The notes under the pieces: model-generated
The model's input: only the letters and a program-made list of their open reading frames with translations
Database searches by the model: none
Told to the model about the DNA's origin: nothing
Assembly (NCBI RefSeq): GCF_016907925.1
Contig: NZ_JAFBCZ010000011.1
Coordinates: 1-64,000, forward strand
Reading direction: 5' to 3'
DNA: 64,000 nt
Source of the DNA: Herpetosiphon giganteus
GTDB taxonomy: Bacteria; Chloroflexota; Chloroflexia; Chloroflexales; Herpetosiphonaceae
Program-made: the position numbers and the translations under genes
In this document: positions 50,544 through 60,604 of the stretch, piece after piece
Layout: each line of letters begins with the position of its first letter
Position numbering within the stretch: the first letter of the stretch is position 1

Positions 50544-51371
50544 TTATCCGTCCAGCCCAACGCACCAACGCTCAACTACGTCGCGACAGCGCCGCCCAAT
50601 TCGCGCACGCAAATTAAATAATGCTCCAGCAGCCAAGCCCTCGGTTTCAGCCAAGGCCGAAATATTGGTTTGCTCAAACAAGAGTTCATGCCAAATCCGC
50701 TGCGCCACCGCATACAACGGATCATCATGCATACTCACTACCACATGCGAAATCTCACGCTTCAATTGGCGCACTGCAACCAGATCATCAACTGCTGGAT
50801 CGGGCGCAACGAGCATATCTTCAAGCAGAAAATCTTGATTCTGCTGTGCTTGGCTTAAATAGTACACCTGTTGGGCCGCAGCAGACGCTTGCTGACGATT
50901 AAAGCCAGCCCCACCACGCTTTAATGCGTTGGTCGAGCGTCGCCATTGCAAGACGGCGCGCCATGTCACCTGATAAATATAGGTGCTCAAGCGCGCTTCA
51001 AAGCGAAATTGGCTCAGTTTTTGGGTCAAATCAGCATAGGCACAGAGATCAGGCGACCGCTCATCAAGATACAAGGCATCAACCCCGAAGACATGGATTT
51101 GCTTCAAACAATGATTAATCTGTTGATAGAGCTGATCGAGGGCTTCATCATGCTGCGGATGCTGCGGATCAAGCGCACGCTGAACAATTGGGTAATCATG
51201 CCAAAGATTGATGGTGATTTCGCTCAGTTTCGTTGGCTTGCTCACAGCATTTTGCTGGCTATAATCGGCAACTAATTTGGCCAAATCAGTCTGTTCTTCA
51301 GCAGTTAAATTCCAGCCTTGCTCCACGCCAACTACTGCCACAAGATCCATATACCATGCGTGCGTTTCCAT
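50544..51371 (-). CDS. Sigma-70-like regulatory protein
   Basis: A 275-residue protein. The part FRFEARLSTYIYQVTWRAVLQWRR resembles region 2 of ECF-type sigma factors, and the C-terminal part SALAETEGLAAGALFNLRARIGRRCRDVVE resembles the region 4 helix-turn-helix. The N-terminal 80 residues are additional. The start at 51371 follows GGAGG by 6 bases; the longer start at 51401 is less likely. It may direct RNA polymerase to special promoters, but core-binding residues are only loosely matched. Confidence 0.6.
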   Translation of the reverse strand: METHAWYMDLVAVVGVEQGWNLTAEEQTDLAKLVADYSQQNAVSKPTKLSEITINLWHDYPIVQRALDPQHPQHDEALDQLYQQINHCLKQIHVFGVDALYLDERSPDLCAYADLTQKLSQFRFEARLSTYIYQVTWRAVLQWRRSTNALKRGGAGFNRQQASAAAQQVYYLSQAQQNQDFLLEDMLVAPDPAVDDLVAVRQLKREISHVVVSMHDDPLYAVAQRIWHELLFEQTNISALAETEGLAAGALFNLRARIGRRCRDVVERWCVGLDG

Positions 51372-51485
51372 TCTGGCCTCCACCATTGAATAGCTGGTCA
51401 TTCTCCATTGACACAGCTACACCTTAGCGAAGGCCATGCGACAGCGATGCGACATTTTTTTGCTTAAATCGTTGTCGCAAGCCAT

Positions 51486-51521
51486 AAAAAAACAGCGCCA
51501 ACCGCAATGGTTAGCGCTGTT
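51486..51521 (-). terminator. Rho-independent terminator of UbiD-like gene
   Basis: On the minus strand AACAGCGCTAACC and GGTTGGCGCTGTT form a stem with one mismatch, followed by a run of seven T. It lies 20 bases after the UbiD-like stop. Confidence 0.85.
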
Positions 51522-51541
51522 CGCATACTCAACAATTCAAT

Positions 51542-53023
51542 TTAGAAGCCGTATTCGCGCCAGCGTTTGGTCACGCGATCAACAATCGTTTTGGTCATGC
51601 GAATATCTTGCGGCCATTCACGTGGGAAGCGATCAATATCTTGGCGCTTGCGCGTCGCATCAATCCCCATTTTGTGGCCATAGGCAAAGTGGTCGGCTGA
51701 GTGATCAAGCGCATCAAGCGGCCCTTCAACAATCACTGTATCGCGCTGCGGATCAACATTCGATGTGACATGGAATAAAACTTGGTTCATATCCTGCACA
51801 TCAATATCATCATCGACCACGATAATAAATTTGGTCAACGACATCAGCATCAAGCCCCAAAGCCCATACATCACTTTGCGCACTTGGCCAGGATATTTTT
51901 TCTTAATACTCACCACCAGCAGATTATGGAACGTGCCTTCTGCTGGCATATTCACATCAATCACCTCGGGCACGACCAATTGCATCAATGGCAAGAACAA
52001 GCGCTCAGTCGCCTTGCCCAACCAATAATCTTCTTGTGGTGGATAACCAACAATCGTGGTGGGATATATCGCATCTTTGCGCATGGTGATTGCGGTCAAA
52101 TGCATCACGGGATATTGATCAGCCAGCGAATAGTAGCCAGTATGATCGCCGAATGGCCCTTCAAGCCGACTTTCGCTGGGGTCAACGTAGCCTTCGAGAA
52201 TAATTTCGGCGTTGGCTGGCACTTCGAGATCGATCGTTTTACACTTGACCATCTCAACTCGTTCGCGGCGCAACCACCCAGCCAACATAATTTCGTCGAT
52301 GCCTGGGGGCAAGGGCGCAGAGCCAGAGTAGATCGTGGCATAATCGCCGCCAATCGCGACCGCAACTGGCAATTTCACTCCACCTTTGCGCAGCGCTTCG
52401 CGTTGATGTTCGGTGCCGCCTTTGTGAATTTGCCAGTGCATACCGACAGTTTTTTCGTCGTACACTTGCACCCGATACATACCCACATTGCGAATCCCTT
52501 TGACCGGATCACGCGAGATCACGGTGGTTAAGGTCACATAGCGGCCACCATCATCAGGCCAGCATTTAAGAATTGGCAACTTATTCAAATCAATTTGATC
52601 GCCAGTCCAAACAATATCTTGGCAAGGAGCGCTGGCGACCGTTTTAGGCCGATAGCGCACAATTTCGGAAAGCTCGCTGACCTTTTTGAGCTTATCAAAA
52701 ACACCATCGGGCACTTCAGGCTTGACGACGCTGGCCAAGCGGGCGCGCAAATCGTCGAGCTTTTCTAAGCCCAAGGCCCAAGCCATGCGTTGCTCCGTGC
52801 CAACCCCATTAATCAAGACTGGCAAATCCGAGCCAATCACATTTTCAAATAATAATGCGACATTACCTTGACCTTGCTTCATTTTTGAAACGCGGTCGGT
52901 AATTTCGGTAATTTCAAGGTCGGAAGAAACTGGCGTTTTGATCCGTTTCAATTCGCCGCGTTTTTCCAAAAATGCGATCCATTCGCGTAAATCGGCGAAG
53001 GTTGCAGGTATTTTTGCAGCCAC
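51542..53023 (-). CDS. ubiD: UbiD-family decarboxylase
   Basis: A 493-residue prenylated-FMN-dependent decarboxylase. Landmarks are RIKTPVSSDLEITEITDRVSK at the start, the EGPFGDHTGYYSLADQYP region, and DHFAYGHKMGIDATRK near the end. Full length agrees with the family (about 490-500). In Chloroflexota, which use menaquinone, it may act in quinone biosynthesis or aromatic acid metabolism; the substrate cannot be told from sequence. No UbiX partner is nearby. Confidence 0.88.
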   Translation of the reverse strand: MAAKIPATFADLREWIAFLEKRGELKRIKTPVSSDLEITEITDRVSKMKQGQGNVALLFENVIGSDLPVLINGVGTEQRMAWALGLEKLDDLRARLASVVKPEVPDGVFDKLKKVSELSEIVRYRPKTVASAPCQDIVWTGDQIDLNKLPILKCWPDDGGRYVTLTTVISRDPVKGIRNVGMYRVQVYDEKTVGMHWQIHKGGTEHQREALRKGGVKLPVAVAIGGDYATIYSGSAPLPPGIDEIMLAGWLRRERVEMVKCKTIDLEVPANAEIILEGYVDPSESRLEGPFGDHTGYYSLADQYPVMHLTAITMRKDAIYPTTIVGYPPQEDYWLGKATERLFLPLMQLVVPEVIDVNMPAEGTFHNLLVVSIKKKYPGQVRKVMYGLWGLMLMSLTKFIIVVDDDIDVQDMNQVLFHVTSNVDPQRDTVIVEGPLDALDHSADHFAYGHKMGIDATRKRQDIDRFPREWPQDIRMTKTIVDRVTKRWREYGF

Positions 53024-53281
53024 AATAACGCTCCATTGCAGATGATTTGTTCAATCTTTGTGCATTGTATCACGATTTATCGTCGATCAGCAGGCGTTAG
53101 GGGGAGCTTTAGCGCCAAGAGATGCCCAAAGCAATTGGCGACTATTTAGCCATAAAGCAATCAAGAGCGCCTATGGTATAGTAGCGGTTAGTGTTTAACC
53201 AGCCCTGATTAAACAGCGCTCCATTTGGCGTAACCCAGCACAAATTTATAGGCGCAGTATTGCGCATTTCACTGAGGGATT

Positions 53282-54826
53282 ATGAAACGAGTAGTGCCTA
53301 CCCAATCCATTCACATCACGATACCCTATCTCATTCTTGGGTTGATTCTGTTGATCCAAGCCATCGCAATCTATCTGTTTAATGATGGAAAACTCGTCTA
53401 CAATCTTGATGACCCGTATATTCATCTTTCCTTAGCCCGCAATATTGCCCATGGCCATTATGGCATCAACCTGATTGAGCCATCAGCCCCATCGTCGAGC
53501 ATTCTCTGGCCCTTTATCCTCGCCATCTTTGCCCGATTGCCCTTGTTTGAATATATGCCCTTACTGCTTAATATTGGGTTCGGCGTAGCCATTCTTTATT
53601 TTCTGCATAAAATCGTCACCTTAATCTTCCATGATCGGCTGAACCCCGCGACAAAAGCCTTTTTAATCTCCGTCTTAGGCATCGTCGCCAGTATCAGTCC
53701 CTTAGTGTGGTCGGGCATGGAGCATCTGCTCCAGATTCTGTTAGCCGTGATCATTCTTTACCATCTCCTAGAGTTAGAAATCAACAACACCCTCAATCGC
53801 TGGTTGTTGGTTGCGGTGATCATGAATGGCTTCGTTCGCTATGAAAGCCTCGCCATCTCGATTCCGGTGTTACTCTTTATCTTTCTGAAGGGCCATCGCC
53901 GGGCAGCACTGCTTGGCCTTGTGCTGACGCTTGTGCCGATAGCCGCATTTTCGTATTTTCTGCATCGCCTTGGTTTAGGCTATCTGCCAACCTCAGTCAT
54001 TATTAAAGGTGCGCAATTTTCCGATAAAACATCGTTTGAAATTCTGCTCAAGAATTTAGGCTATGCGACGAACGCAAAAACATGGTATTTTTTGCTTGTT
54101 ATAATGGCTTTCCTGCTCGTGGGATTACGGCAAAAAACACATATCTATTTTAGATTAACAGTTTCATTATCAATCCTTTTACAGGCACTTTTCGGTACAT
54201 TTTTAAGTTCATATTACCGCTATGAATCATATATGATTATTTATGCACTGCTTGCTTGGATATTTTTATATAAAGAAATTATTGTAAATGCACTGAATAA
54301 TTTCAGAAAATATCTACTTAGTGTAGTAGTAATAGCAATCTTTTTCAATTATTTTAATCATATCATTTATATATTTTACACACCAATGATGTCTCATAGT
54401 ATTTATAGTCAACAATATCAGATGGCACTATTTGGCAGTAAGTACTACAATAAAAATATTGGAGTCAATGATCTTGGACTTGTTTCCTATATGGATAATG
54501 ATTACACATTAGATCTCTTTGGCTTATCCAATATTGAAGTTATTGATTATCGTAAAACAAGAGCATCTGATTGGATGAACACAATAGCAGATAAATATAA
54601 TGTTGATTTGATTATGATTTATGACGAATGGTTTACTAATCATCGTCCTAATAATTGGAATAAAATCGGTGAACTTAGGACAAATCTACTCGTTGGTGCA
54701 ACTGCGCTAGATGAAGTTGATTTTTATGTCCGAAACTCAAGCAATGTTGGCGAAGTGCGCCAATTACTGAAACAATTCAGCCAAACACTGCCCGCAAATA
54801 CAGAGTTTGTGTTTGAGCCAGAATAA
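53282..54826 (+). CDS. GT-C-like membrane protein, paralogue 1
   Basis: A 514-residue protein with about ten or more hydrophobic segments. After the first membrane helix comes YNLDDPYIHLSLARNIAHGH; the paired Asp43-Asp44 in the first outer loop is typical of GT-C glycosyltransferases that use lipid-linked sugars. The C-terminal part is soluble and outside. It is the first of three tandem paralogues. The nearest TATAGT box is at 53177-53182. The first half has about even GC, and the second half is AT-rich. The sugar and acceptor are unknown. Confidence 0.7.
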   Translation: MKRVVPTQSIHITIPYLILGLILLIQAIAIYLFNDGKLVYNLDDPYIHLSLARNIAHGHYGINLIEPSAPSSSILWPFILAIFARLPLFEYMPLLLNIGFGVAILYFLHKIVTLIFHDRLNPATKAFLISVLGIVASISPLVWSGMEHLLQILLAVIILYHLLELEINNTLNRWLLVAVIMNGFVRYESLAISIPVLLFIFLKGHRRAALLGLVLTLVPIAAFSYFLHRLGLGYLPTSVIIKGAQFSDKTSFEILLKNLGYATNAKTWYFLLVIMAFLLVGLRQKTHIYFRLTVSLSILLQALFGTFLSSYYRYESYMIIYALLAWIFLYKEIIVNALNNFRKYLLSVVVIAIFFNYFNHIIYIFYTPMMSHSIYSQQYQMALFGSKYYNKNIGVNDLGLVSYMDNDYTLDLFGLSNIEVIDYRKTRASDWMNTIADKYNVDLIMIYDEWFTNHRPNNWNKIGELRTNLLVGATALDEVDFYVRNSSNVGEVRQLLKQFSQTLPANTEFVFEPE

Positions 54827-54949
54827 CTGGGTTGAGCTTTCAGATTATTGAGCGCTGATCATCAATCTGTCTTCGCTTACTCACGCCCAAGTCCATACTA
54901 TCGAAGTACCAGTTTGTAAGCGCAGTATTGCGCATGGAAATGAGGGATT

Positions 54950-56497
54950 ATGAAACGAGTACTGCCCACCCAATCAATCCATACCGCCATTCCCTATCTG
55001 CTTCTTGGCCTGATTCTGTTGATCCAAGGCATCGCAATCTATCTGTTTAATGATGGAAAACTGGTCTACAATCTTGATGACCCCTATATTCATCTTTCTT
55101 TAGCCCGCAATATTGCCCATGGCCATTATGGCATCAACCTGATTGAGCCATCAGCCCCATCATCCAGTATTCTGTGGCCCTTTATCCTCGCCATCTTTGC
55201 CCGATTGCCCTTGTTTGAATATATGCCATTAATCTTAAATATAGTCTTTGGCGGCGGAATTCTGTACTTTGTCCATAAAACCATCAATTTAATCTTCCAA
55301 AACACACTGAGCATAGCTAAAAAAACATTTTTCATTTCATTATTTATTATTATTGGTTCGATAACTCCTTTAATATGGTCGGGCATGGAGCATTTACTCC
55401 AGATCCTGTTAGCAGTGATCATTCTGTACCATCTCTTAGATTTAGAAATCAACAACAGGTTCAATCGATCGTTGCTGGTTGCCGTGATCATCAATGCCCT
55501 AGTTCGCTATGAAAACCTCGCAATTTGTATTCCAGTCCTGCTTTTTATTTATCTTAAGGGCCATCGTCAGGCAGCACTCATCAGCCTCGTATTGACAATC
55601 GCACCATTAGTAGCCTTTTCATATTTTCTCCACCGCATTGGTTTAGGCTATCTACCAACCTCAGTCATTATTAAGGGTGCTCATTTTTCAAATCAAACTT
55701 CAATTGAGGTATTCTTTTTCAATATTTGGATTTCGATGCAATCAAAAACATGGTATTTTTTAGTGGGCGTAGTAATTTTACTGGCCCTCAAATTACGTCA
55801 AAAAACCCATAATTTATTTATACTTATAGTTATTTCATCTATAGTACTCCAATTATTACTTGGAACGAATTTTGGATTATATTATCGTTACGAGACATAC
55901 ATAATTGTATATGCTATCCTTGCGTTTTTATATTTATATAAGGAAAATATCCCTAATTTAATCAACAGTACCAGAAAATACTTAATGGTATCAATCGCAT
56001 TAATATCATTTATTGGTGTATATTTCAATTATATGTATGACATTATTTATACTCCAATGATGAGTAGTAGCATTTATCTACAACAATATCAAATGGCGAT
56101 TTTTACCAGTAAATATTACAATAAAAATGTTGGAGTCAATGATCTTGGATTGGTAGCCTACATGAACAATAATTATACCCTAGATTTATTTGGCTTATCG
56201 AATATCGATGTCATTGACTATCGTAAGAATCAAATTCCAGGTTGGATGAATATCATGTCAGATCGATATAATGTTGATTTAATTATGATTTATAACGAAT
56301 GGTTTGTAAAGTATCGACCTAGTGAATGGATTAAGATAGGTGAGCTTCGGCTTAATTTACGAATTTCTTCAGCAGCACATAAAGATGTTGATTTCTATGT
56401 ACGTAATCCGGATAATATTGAAGCAGCTCGTGAAATAATCAATCAATTTAGACAAACTCTGCCAAAGAATGCAGAATTTATTTTTACGCAAGAATAG
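54950..56497 (+). CDS. GT-C-like membrane protein, paralogue 2
   Basis: A 515-residue paralogue of the preceding protein. The N-terminal 120 residues are almost identical at both protein and DNA level, including the DD loop, while the second half has diverged and is AT-rich. Upstream it shares GCGCAGTATTGCGCAT (54920-54935) with paralogue 1 (53252-53267) and the same GAGGGATTATGAAACGAGTA start. The mosaic pattern suggests recent recombination or gene conversion. Confidence 0.7.
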   Translation: MKRVLPTQSIHTAIPYLLLGLILLIQGIAIYLFNDGKLVYNLDDPYIHLSLARNIAHGHYGINLIEPSAPSSSILWPFILAIFARLPLFEYMPLILNIVFGGGILYFVHKTINLIFQNTLSIAKKTFFISLFIIIGSITPLIWSGMEHLLQILLAVIILYHLLDLEINNRFNRSLLVAVIINALVRYENLAICIPVLLFIYLKGHRQAALISLVLTIAPLVAFSYFLHRIGLGYLPTSVIIKGAHFSNQTSIEVFFFNIWISMQSKTWYFLVGVVILLALKLRQKTHNLFILIVISSIVLQLLLGTNFGLYYRYETYIIVYAILAFLYLYKENIPNLINSTRKYLMVSIALISFIGVYFNYMYDIIYTPMMSSSIYLQQYQMAIFTSKYYNKNVGVNDLGLVAYMNNNYTLDLFGLSNIDVIDYRKNQIPGWMNIMSDRYNVDLIMIYNEWFVKYRPSEWIKIGELRLNLRISSAAHKDVDFYVRNPDNIEAAREIINQFRQTLPKNAEFIFTQE

Positions 56498-56580
56498 GTT
56501 CCAAGAGCTTGAGCGCAAACTAGAGAACGTATTTTCAGTGGAGGACTTTGGCCATAGCAGGCCATGCGGTCTATGATATA

Positions 56581-56608
56581 GTAGCGCTCAGTCATGACTG
56601 AGCGCTAC
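56581..56608. repeat. Perfect 28-base palindrome
   Basis: The arms GTAGCGCTCAGTCA and TGACTGAGCGCTAC (14 bases each, no loop) follow directly on a TATAGT box (56577-56582) upstream of paralogue 3. Location at the transcription start suggests an operator or attenuator. Confidence 0.75.
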
Positions 56609-56656
56609 TTCATGGAGCATTGTCGCGCAACTACCTTGTACATAGACTGAGGGACT

Positions 56657-58201
56657 ATGAAACGCAGACTAAACATCCAATCAATCCACAGTGCCATACC
56701 TTATCTGATACTTGGACTTATCCTGTTGATCCAAGGCGTGGCGATTTATAGCTTGAATGCTGGGAAATTCATTTATATTCTTGACGATCCCTATATTCAT
56801 CTAAGTTTAGCGCGTAATATCGCGCATGGTCATTATGGTATCAACCTGATTGAGCCATCAGCGCCATCGTCCAGTATTCTCTGGCCATTTCTCTTAGCAT
56901 TATTTGCACCTTTACCATTTTTCGAATTCACGCCTTTGATCCTTAACCTTGGCTTTGGGCTAGCAACATTATTTTTTATTCGTAAAATAATCGATTTAAT
57001 TTTCCAAAATACCCTGAGTTCTGCAAAGAAAACCTTTTTTGTCGCCCTATTCATCGTTATTTGCAACATGACTCCACTGATATGGTCGGGGATGGAGCAT
57101 ATTCTGCAAGTATTGCTAACCGTTATCATTCTGTACCAAATCCTCGATTTACAAATTAATCAAAAATTAAATAAATCGCTGATTATGATGCTTGTGCTGC
57201 TTTCCTTAGTGCGGTACGAAAGCCTTGCCATTTCAATCCCCATCCTGTTATTGCTCTATTTCAAGGGCTATCGTAAGCTAGCTGCGATTGGTTTAATCAT
57301 CATAATTTCACTTTTAGCCGCTTTTTCCTACTTCATACATAGCCTTGGGCTAGATTATTTACCAACTTCAGTCCTTATCAAAAGGTCTCTCTTTTCAAAT
57401 AGAAATTCAATCGATATTTTCTTTCGAACTATTTTGATTTCAATGCAATCACGTACATGGTTTATCTTATTAGGAATGGTGATATTAATTACGTTAAAAC
57501 TACGCCAGAAAATACATACTTCATTTATCTATATAACTGCATTATCTATAACATTTTATTTATTATTTGGAACAACTCTTGGATTATTTTATCGTTACGA
57601 AACCTTTATAATTACGTATGCATTTACCGTATTTATGTATTTATACAGAGAATTTATTATAAATGCAGTTAGTAGCATCAGAAAATATTTATTTACATCT
57701 ATTTTTATTTCACTTCTATTTTTTATATATTTAGATTACGCCCATCCCATAATTTACACACCAAAATTTTCTAGTAGTATTTATCTTCAGCAATATCAAA
57801 TGGCACTATTCACTAATAAATATAATAAAAATGTTGGAGTTAATGATATTGGATTAGTTTCATTTATGAATAATAACTATACATTAGATTTATTTGGATT
57901 ATCCACTATTGATGTGATTGATTATCGCAAAGCGCGAACTCCAGGCTGGATGAATCAATTATCCGAGCAATATGATGCTAATCTGATTATGATTTATGAT
58001 GAATGGTTTACAGATTTTATTCCAAATGATTGGATTAAGCTTGGGCAGCTTAAGTTAGATCTGCCGGTTGCCATAGTTGCCGCTAAAGAGGTTAGTTTTT
58101 ATGTGCGCAACCCAGCTATGGCTGAAGAAGTTCGCCAATTGCTGGAGCAATTTAGCCAAACCTTACCAGAGCATGCGGAATTTCGCTTTACTCAAGAATA
58201 G
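56657..58201 (+). CDS. GT-C-like membrane protein, paralogue 3
   Basis: A 514-residue third paralogue. The loop YILDDPYIHLSLARNIAHGH is kept, so it should share activity, but it is more diverged from the other two than they are from each other. Ten or more hydrophobic segments and an extracytoplasmic C-terminal part are seen. Its upstream CTATGATATAGTAGCG resembles CTATGGTATAGTAGCG before paralogue 1. The second half is AT-rich. Confidence 0.7.
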   Translation: MKRRLNIQSIHSAIPYLILGLILLIQGVAIYSLNAGKFIYILDDPYIHLSLARNIAHGHYGINLIEPSAPSSSILWPFLLALFAPLPFFEFTPLILNLGFGLATLFFIRKIIDLIFQNTLSSAKKTFFVALFIVICNMTPLIWSGMEHILQVLLTVIILYQILDLQINQKLNKSLIMMLVLLSLVRYESLAISIPILLLLYFKGYRKLAAIGLIIIISLLAAFSYFIHSLGLDYLPTSVLIKRSLFSNRNSIDIFFRTILISMQSRTWFILLGMVILITLKLRQKIHTSFIYITALSITFYLLFGTTLGLFYRYETFIITYAFTVFMYLYREFIINAVSSIRKYLFTSIFISLLFFIYLDYAHPIIYTPKFSSSIYLQQYQMALFTNKYNKNVGVNDIGLVSFMNNNYTLDLFGLSTIDVIDYRKARTPGWMNQLSEQYDANLIMIYDEWFTDFIPNDWIKLGQLKLDLPVAIVAAKEVSFYVRNPAMAEEVRQLLEQFSQTLPEHAEFRFTQE

Positions 58202-58214
58202 GCGCTGCGACTGG

Positions 58215-58220
58215 TATAAT
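58215..58220 (+). promoter_or_regulatory. Candidate -10 box
   Basis: TATAAT lies 32 bases before the ATG at 58252. No good -35 box is seen at the usual distance. Confidence 0.45.
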
Positions 58221-58251
58221 CGGATTTTCAACTCGATCTATGGAGCAGCCC

Positions 58252-59037
58252 ATGAGTGAATTACGTGGCTTTTCGTTAAGCCAAGAAGAATTATTTGTTT
58301 GTTTGATTGTGGCCGATTTGCCCTTGCCGCTAGGCTTTGATGATTTAGCCAACCAAGTTTTTGGCGAGCTACCTGAGCAATATCAAAACTATGTGCTTGG
58401 CACTGCCGAACGCAGCCTGATCGCCCATGGCATGTTGGAATTAACTGACGACCAGCCAGTTTTAGAGCCAATGGTAGCCGAATGGTTGAATATTATCAGC
58501 CAACCAAGCCAAACGTGGGTCATTTTGCATCAGCCTGCTGGCCAAAAACAACAAGCAAATTACATTCATCATGCCAACAATCAGTATCTCTTTCACCGTG
58601 GTCAAGGCGGCATTCACCAAGTGATTGCGCTGCCCCAAGCCCGCGAGATTGTGCAAGCAGCGCTGGATATTATTGAGCCGCTTGAGCTTGAGGTTGGCGC
58701 AACATTAGAGGGAACCCTGAGCGAAACAGTCTTTCGGAGCATTGCCAGCACCCGCACAATCAAACGCGAAGAGGTGGTTGCGCAACTGAAAACTGGTGGT
58801 TTAGCGCCCAACGTCGCCGAGGCATTTGGCCAAACGTTCGAACAATTGCGCTCAATCAGCGCCTTGGCACTCTTGAAAAACAAACCAGAAACGAGTGTGC
58901 AACAAGCCTTTACCCTGGTTTGTGGCGAGCAACAACAATGGTTGCTTGTGCCCGAAGCAGAAGGCCAGTTGTATGTGCGCAATCTCGATCTGACAGCGCT
59001 CGTGCAAGTACTGCACAATTTTGCTCACCCTCAATAA
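58252..59037 (+). CDS. Unknown host protein
   Basis: A 261-residue, Gln- and Leu-rich alpha/beta protein without membrane segments (SELRGFSLSQEELFVCLIVADLPLPLGFDDL). It appears to have two parts, residues 1-130 and 145-261. No family is recognised. GGAG 6 bases before the ATG at 58252 favours this start over 58240. Confidence 0.65.
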   Translation: MSELRGFSLSQEELFVCLIVADLPLPLGFDDLANQVFGELPEQYQNYVLGTAERSLIAHGMLELTDDQPVLEPMVAEWLNIISQPSQTWVILHQPAGQKQQANYIHHANNQYLFHRGQGGIHQVIALPQAREIVQAALDIIEPLELEVGATLEGTLSETVFRSIASTRTIKREEVVAQLKTGGLAPNVAEAFGQTFEQLRSISALALLKNKPETSVQQAFTLVCGEQQQWLLVPEAEGQLYVRNLDLTALVQVLHNFAHPQ

Positions 59038-59046
59038 GCCACGAAA

Positions 59047-59080
59047 ATGCCCCTTGAGATCAATCAAGGGGCATGCTGTT
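59047..59080. terminator. Bidirectional terminator
   Basis: ATGCCCCTTGA and TCAAGGGGCAT are perfect 11-base arms around a six-base loop, followed on the plus side by a T-run and on the minus side by four T. It separates two convergent genes. Confidence 0.8.
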
Positions 59081-59081
59081 T

Positions 59082-60530
59082 TTAGCGAGTCAGCGTCCAC
59101 AACCCTTCACCAGTGCGCAAGTTTGCCATCCGTAAACCATCGCCGGTTTGGATTAATAGGGCATTGCCGCTACGGGTTAACGTCGGCAATTGGCCAATAA
59201 ACATCTCTTGCTGAAACGACCAACCAACGGTGCCATCGGCGCGTTTGAGCAACTGCACCCGCACTAAATCGTCAATTTCTTGGTCGAGCCAGCCAAAAAC
59301 AATGCCTTCACCTGGCACAATCACCCCTTGAATGGGGTTGTTGCCACTCCAATCACTCGCCGTACCAAGATCATCGAGCCGCCACAGCAATTCGGCAGTT
59401 TTGGCATTGATTGCCAACATACTGACGGTATTCGTGCCCCGCTGTTTAACAGCAGCAATATACAAAACCTCTGCATCAAAGCCAATTGGATGCAGCTCAT
59501 AATCGCTTAAGCTATAGGTCACAACTTGATGCTCAGGCGTAATGATCGCAACTTGTTCACCAGCACCAAATGCCAACATATCCCCGCTGCTTGCTAACCT
59601 GCGGTCGCTGCTCCTGAAACTATCGGCAAAATCCCCAGCCAGCTCGACACTCCAGCGCTGCTGTTGATCAAGCCCAATTGCCGCCAGCTGTGCCGGATCG
59701 CTATCGCTGCGCAAGCGCAAAATACCAGTGTTGGTTTGCGGGTCGGCCATCCATTCGATGTGCTCAGTCCAATCTTGATTTAATTGGATTGCTTGGCGTT
59801 GCTCGCCAGTTTGCAGCGCAAAGCAGATGATATATTCCAAGCCTGATTCCGCATCGCGCTCGGTGCCACATAATTCATCGCCAAACTTGGCTAAAGCCCG
59901 CGCATAACGATCAGCCAAGGTTTTTTGCCAGCGCTGCGTACCACTCGCTAATTCAAAGGCGGTCAAAATATTATCGTAGGTCTGAACCACAATTAAATCG
60001 CTACTAATAAAGAGCATTGGTGGGTACAGTTGAATCCGATCCGACAAGCGAGTTTGCCAAGCAAGCGTACCATCTTTGGCATTAAACAGCCGTAAATCAC
60101 GTTCTTTGACCACCGCGATATACTGCTCAAGCGCCACCAAATCATAGGATTCGCTGCCAAGCTCCGTTTGCCACACCGCCTTGCCATCAGCGCCATCGAT
60201 CAATGCCATCGAATAGATACTTTTGCTGGTTGTTTGCACCAGCACTTCGTTGCGTTCATCGCCATTGCGATCATAGGCCAATTGAGTTGAATGATAGAGC
60301 ACCGAGCCAGTGATGGTTGCTTGTTCGACCTCTACAGGCTTGCCAATCCCTACCGTCGTTCCTTGTACGGTTCGAATCGGTGTCTTTGCTGAATCAAGCG
60401 ATTTAGTCGCCAAGAAATAAATCCCGCCACCAATCGCAGCAAACAAGATCAATAAAACCAGAATTACCGGCAAACACGAAGAACGATCTTGGCGATAGGG
60501 TGCCATATTACTATTCCATTGTTGCGACAT
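59082..60530 (-). CDS. Membrane-anchored PQQ-like beta-propeller protein
   Basis: A 482-residue protein with one membrane helix near residues 20-42 (VILVLLILFAAIGGGIYFLA) and an outer part of repeated Trp-containing units (GKAVWQTELG, GTLAWQTRLS, GTQRWQKTLA, AELLWRLDDLG, GTVGWSFQQEM), typical of PQQ-like propellers such as BamB. It probably serves as a protein-binding platform. AAGGAG 7 bases before the ATG at 60530 supports this start. Confidence 0.75.
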   Translation of the reverse strand: MSQQWNSNMAPYRQDRSSCLPVILVLLILFAAIGGGIYFLATKSLDSAKTPIRTVQGTTVGIGKPVEVEQATITGSVLYHSTQLAYDRNGDERNEVLVQTTSKSIYSMALIDGADGKAVWQTELGSESYDLVALEQYIAVVKERDLRLFNAKDGTLAWQTRLSDRIQLYPPMLFISSDLIVVQTYDNILTAFELASGTQRWQKTLADRYARALAKFGDELCGTERDAESGLEYIICFALQTGEQRQAIQLNQDWTEHIEWMADPQTNTGILRLRSDSDPAQLAAIGLDQQQRWSVELAGDFADSFRSSDRRLASSGDMLAFGAGEQVAIITPEHQVVTYSLSDYELHPIGFDAEVLYIAAVKQRGTNTVSMLAINAKTAELLWRLDDLGTASDWSGNNPIQGVIVPGEGIVFGWLDQEIDDLVRVQLLKRADGTVGWSFQQEMFIGQLPTLTRSGNALLIQTGDGLRMANLRTGEGLWTLTR

Positions 60531-60604
60531 TTGAGGCTCCTTCGGCACACAAGCATTCAACAGAGATAAGAGCGTTGCCAGTACGCCGCCAATTCAAACG
60601 TCTG

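Noticed and set aside
51782-52531. 249-codon plus-strand frame opposite the UbiD-like gene
   Set aside because: His/Phe-rich antisense product; the opposite strand carries a complete known family.
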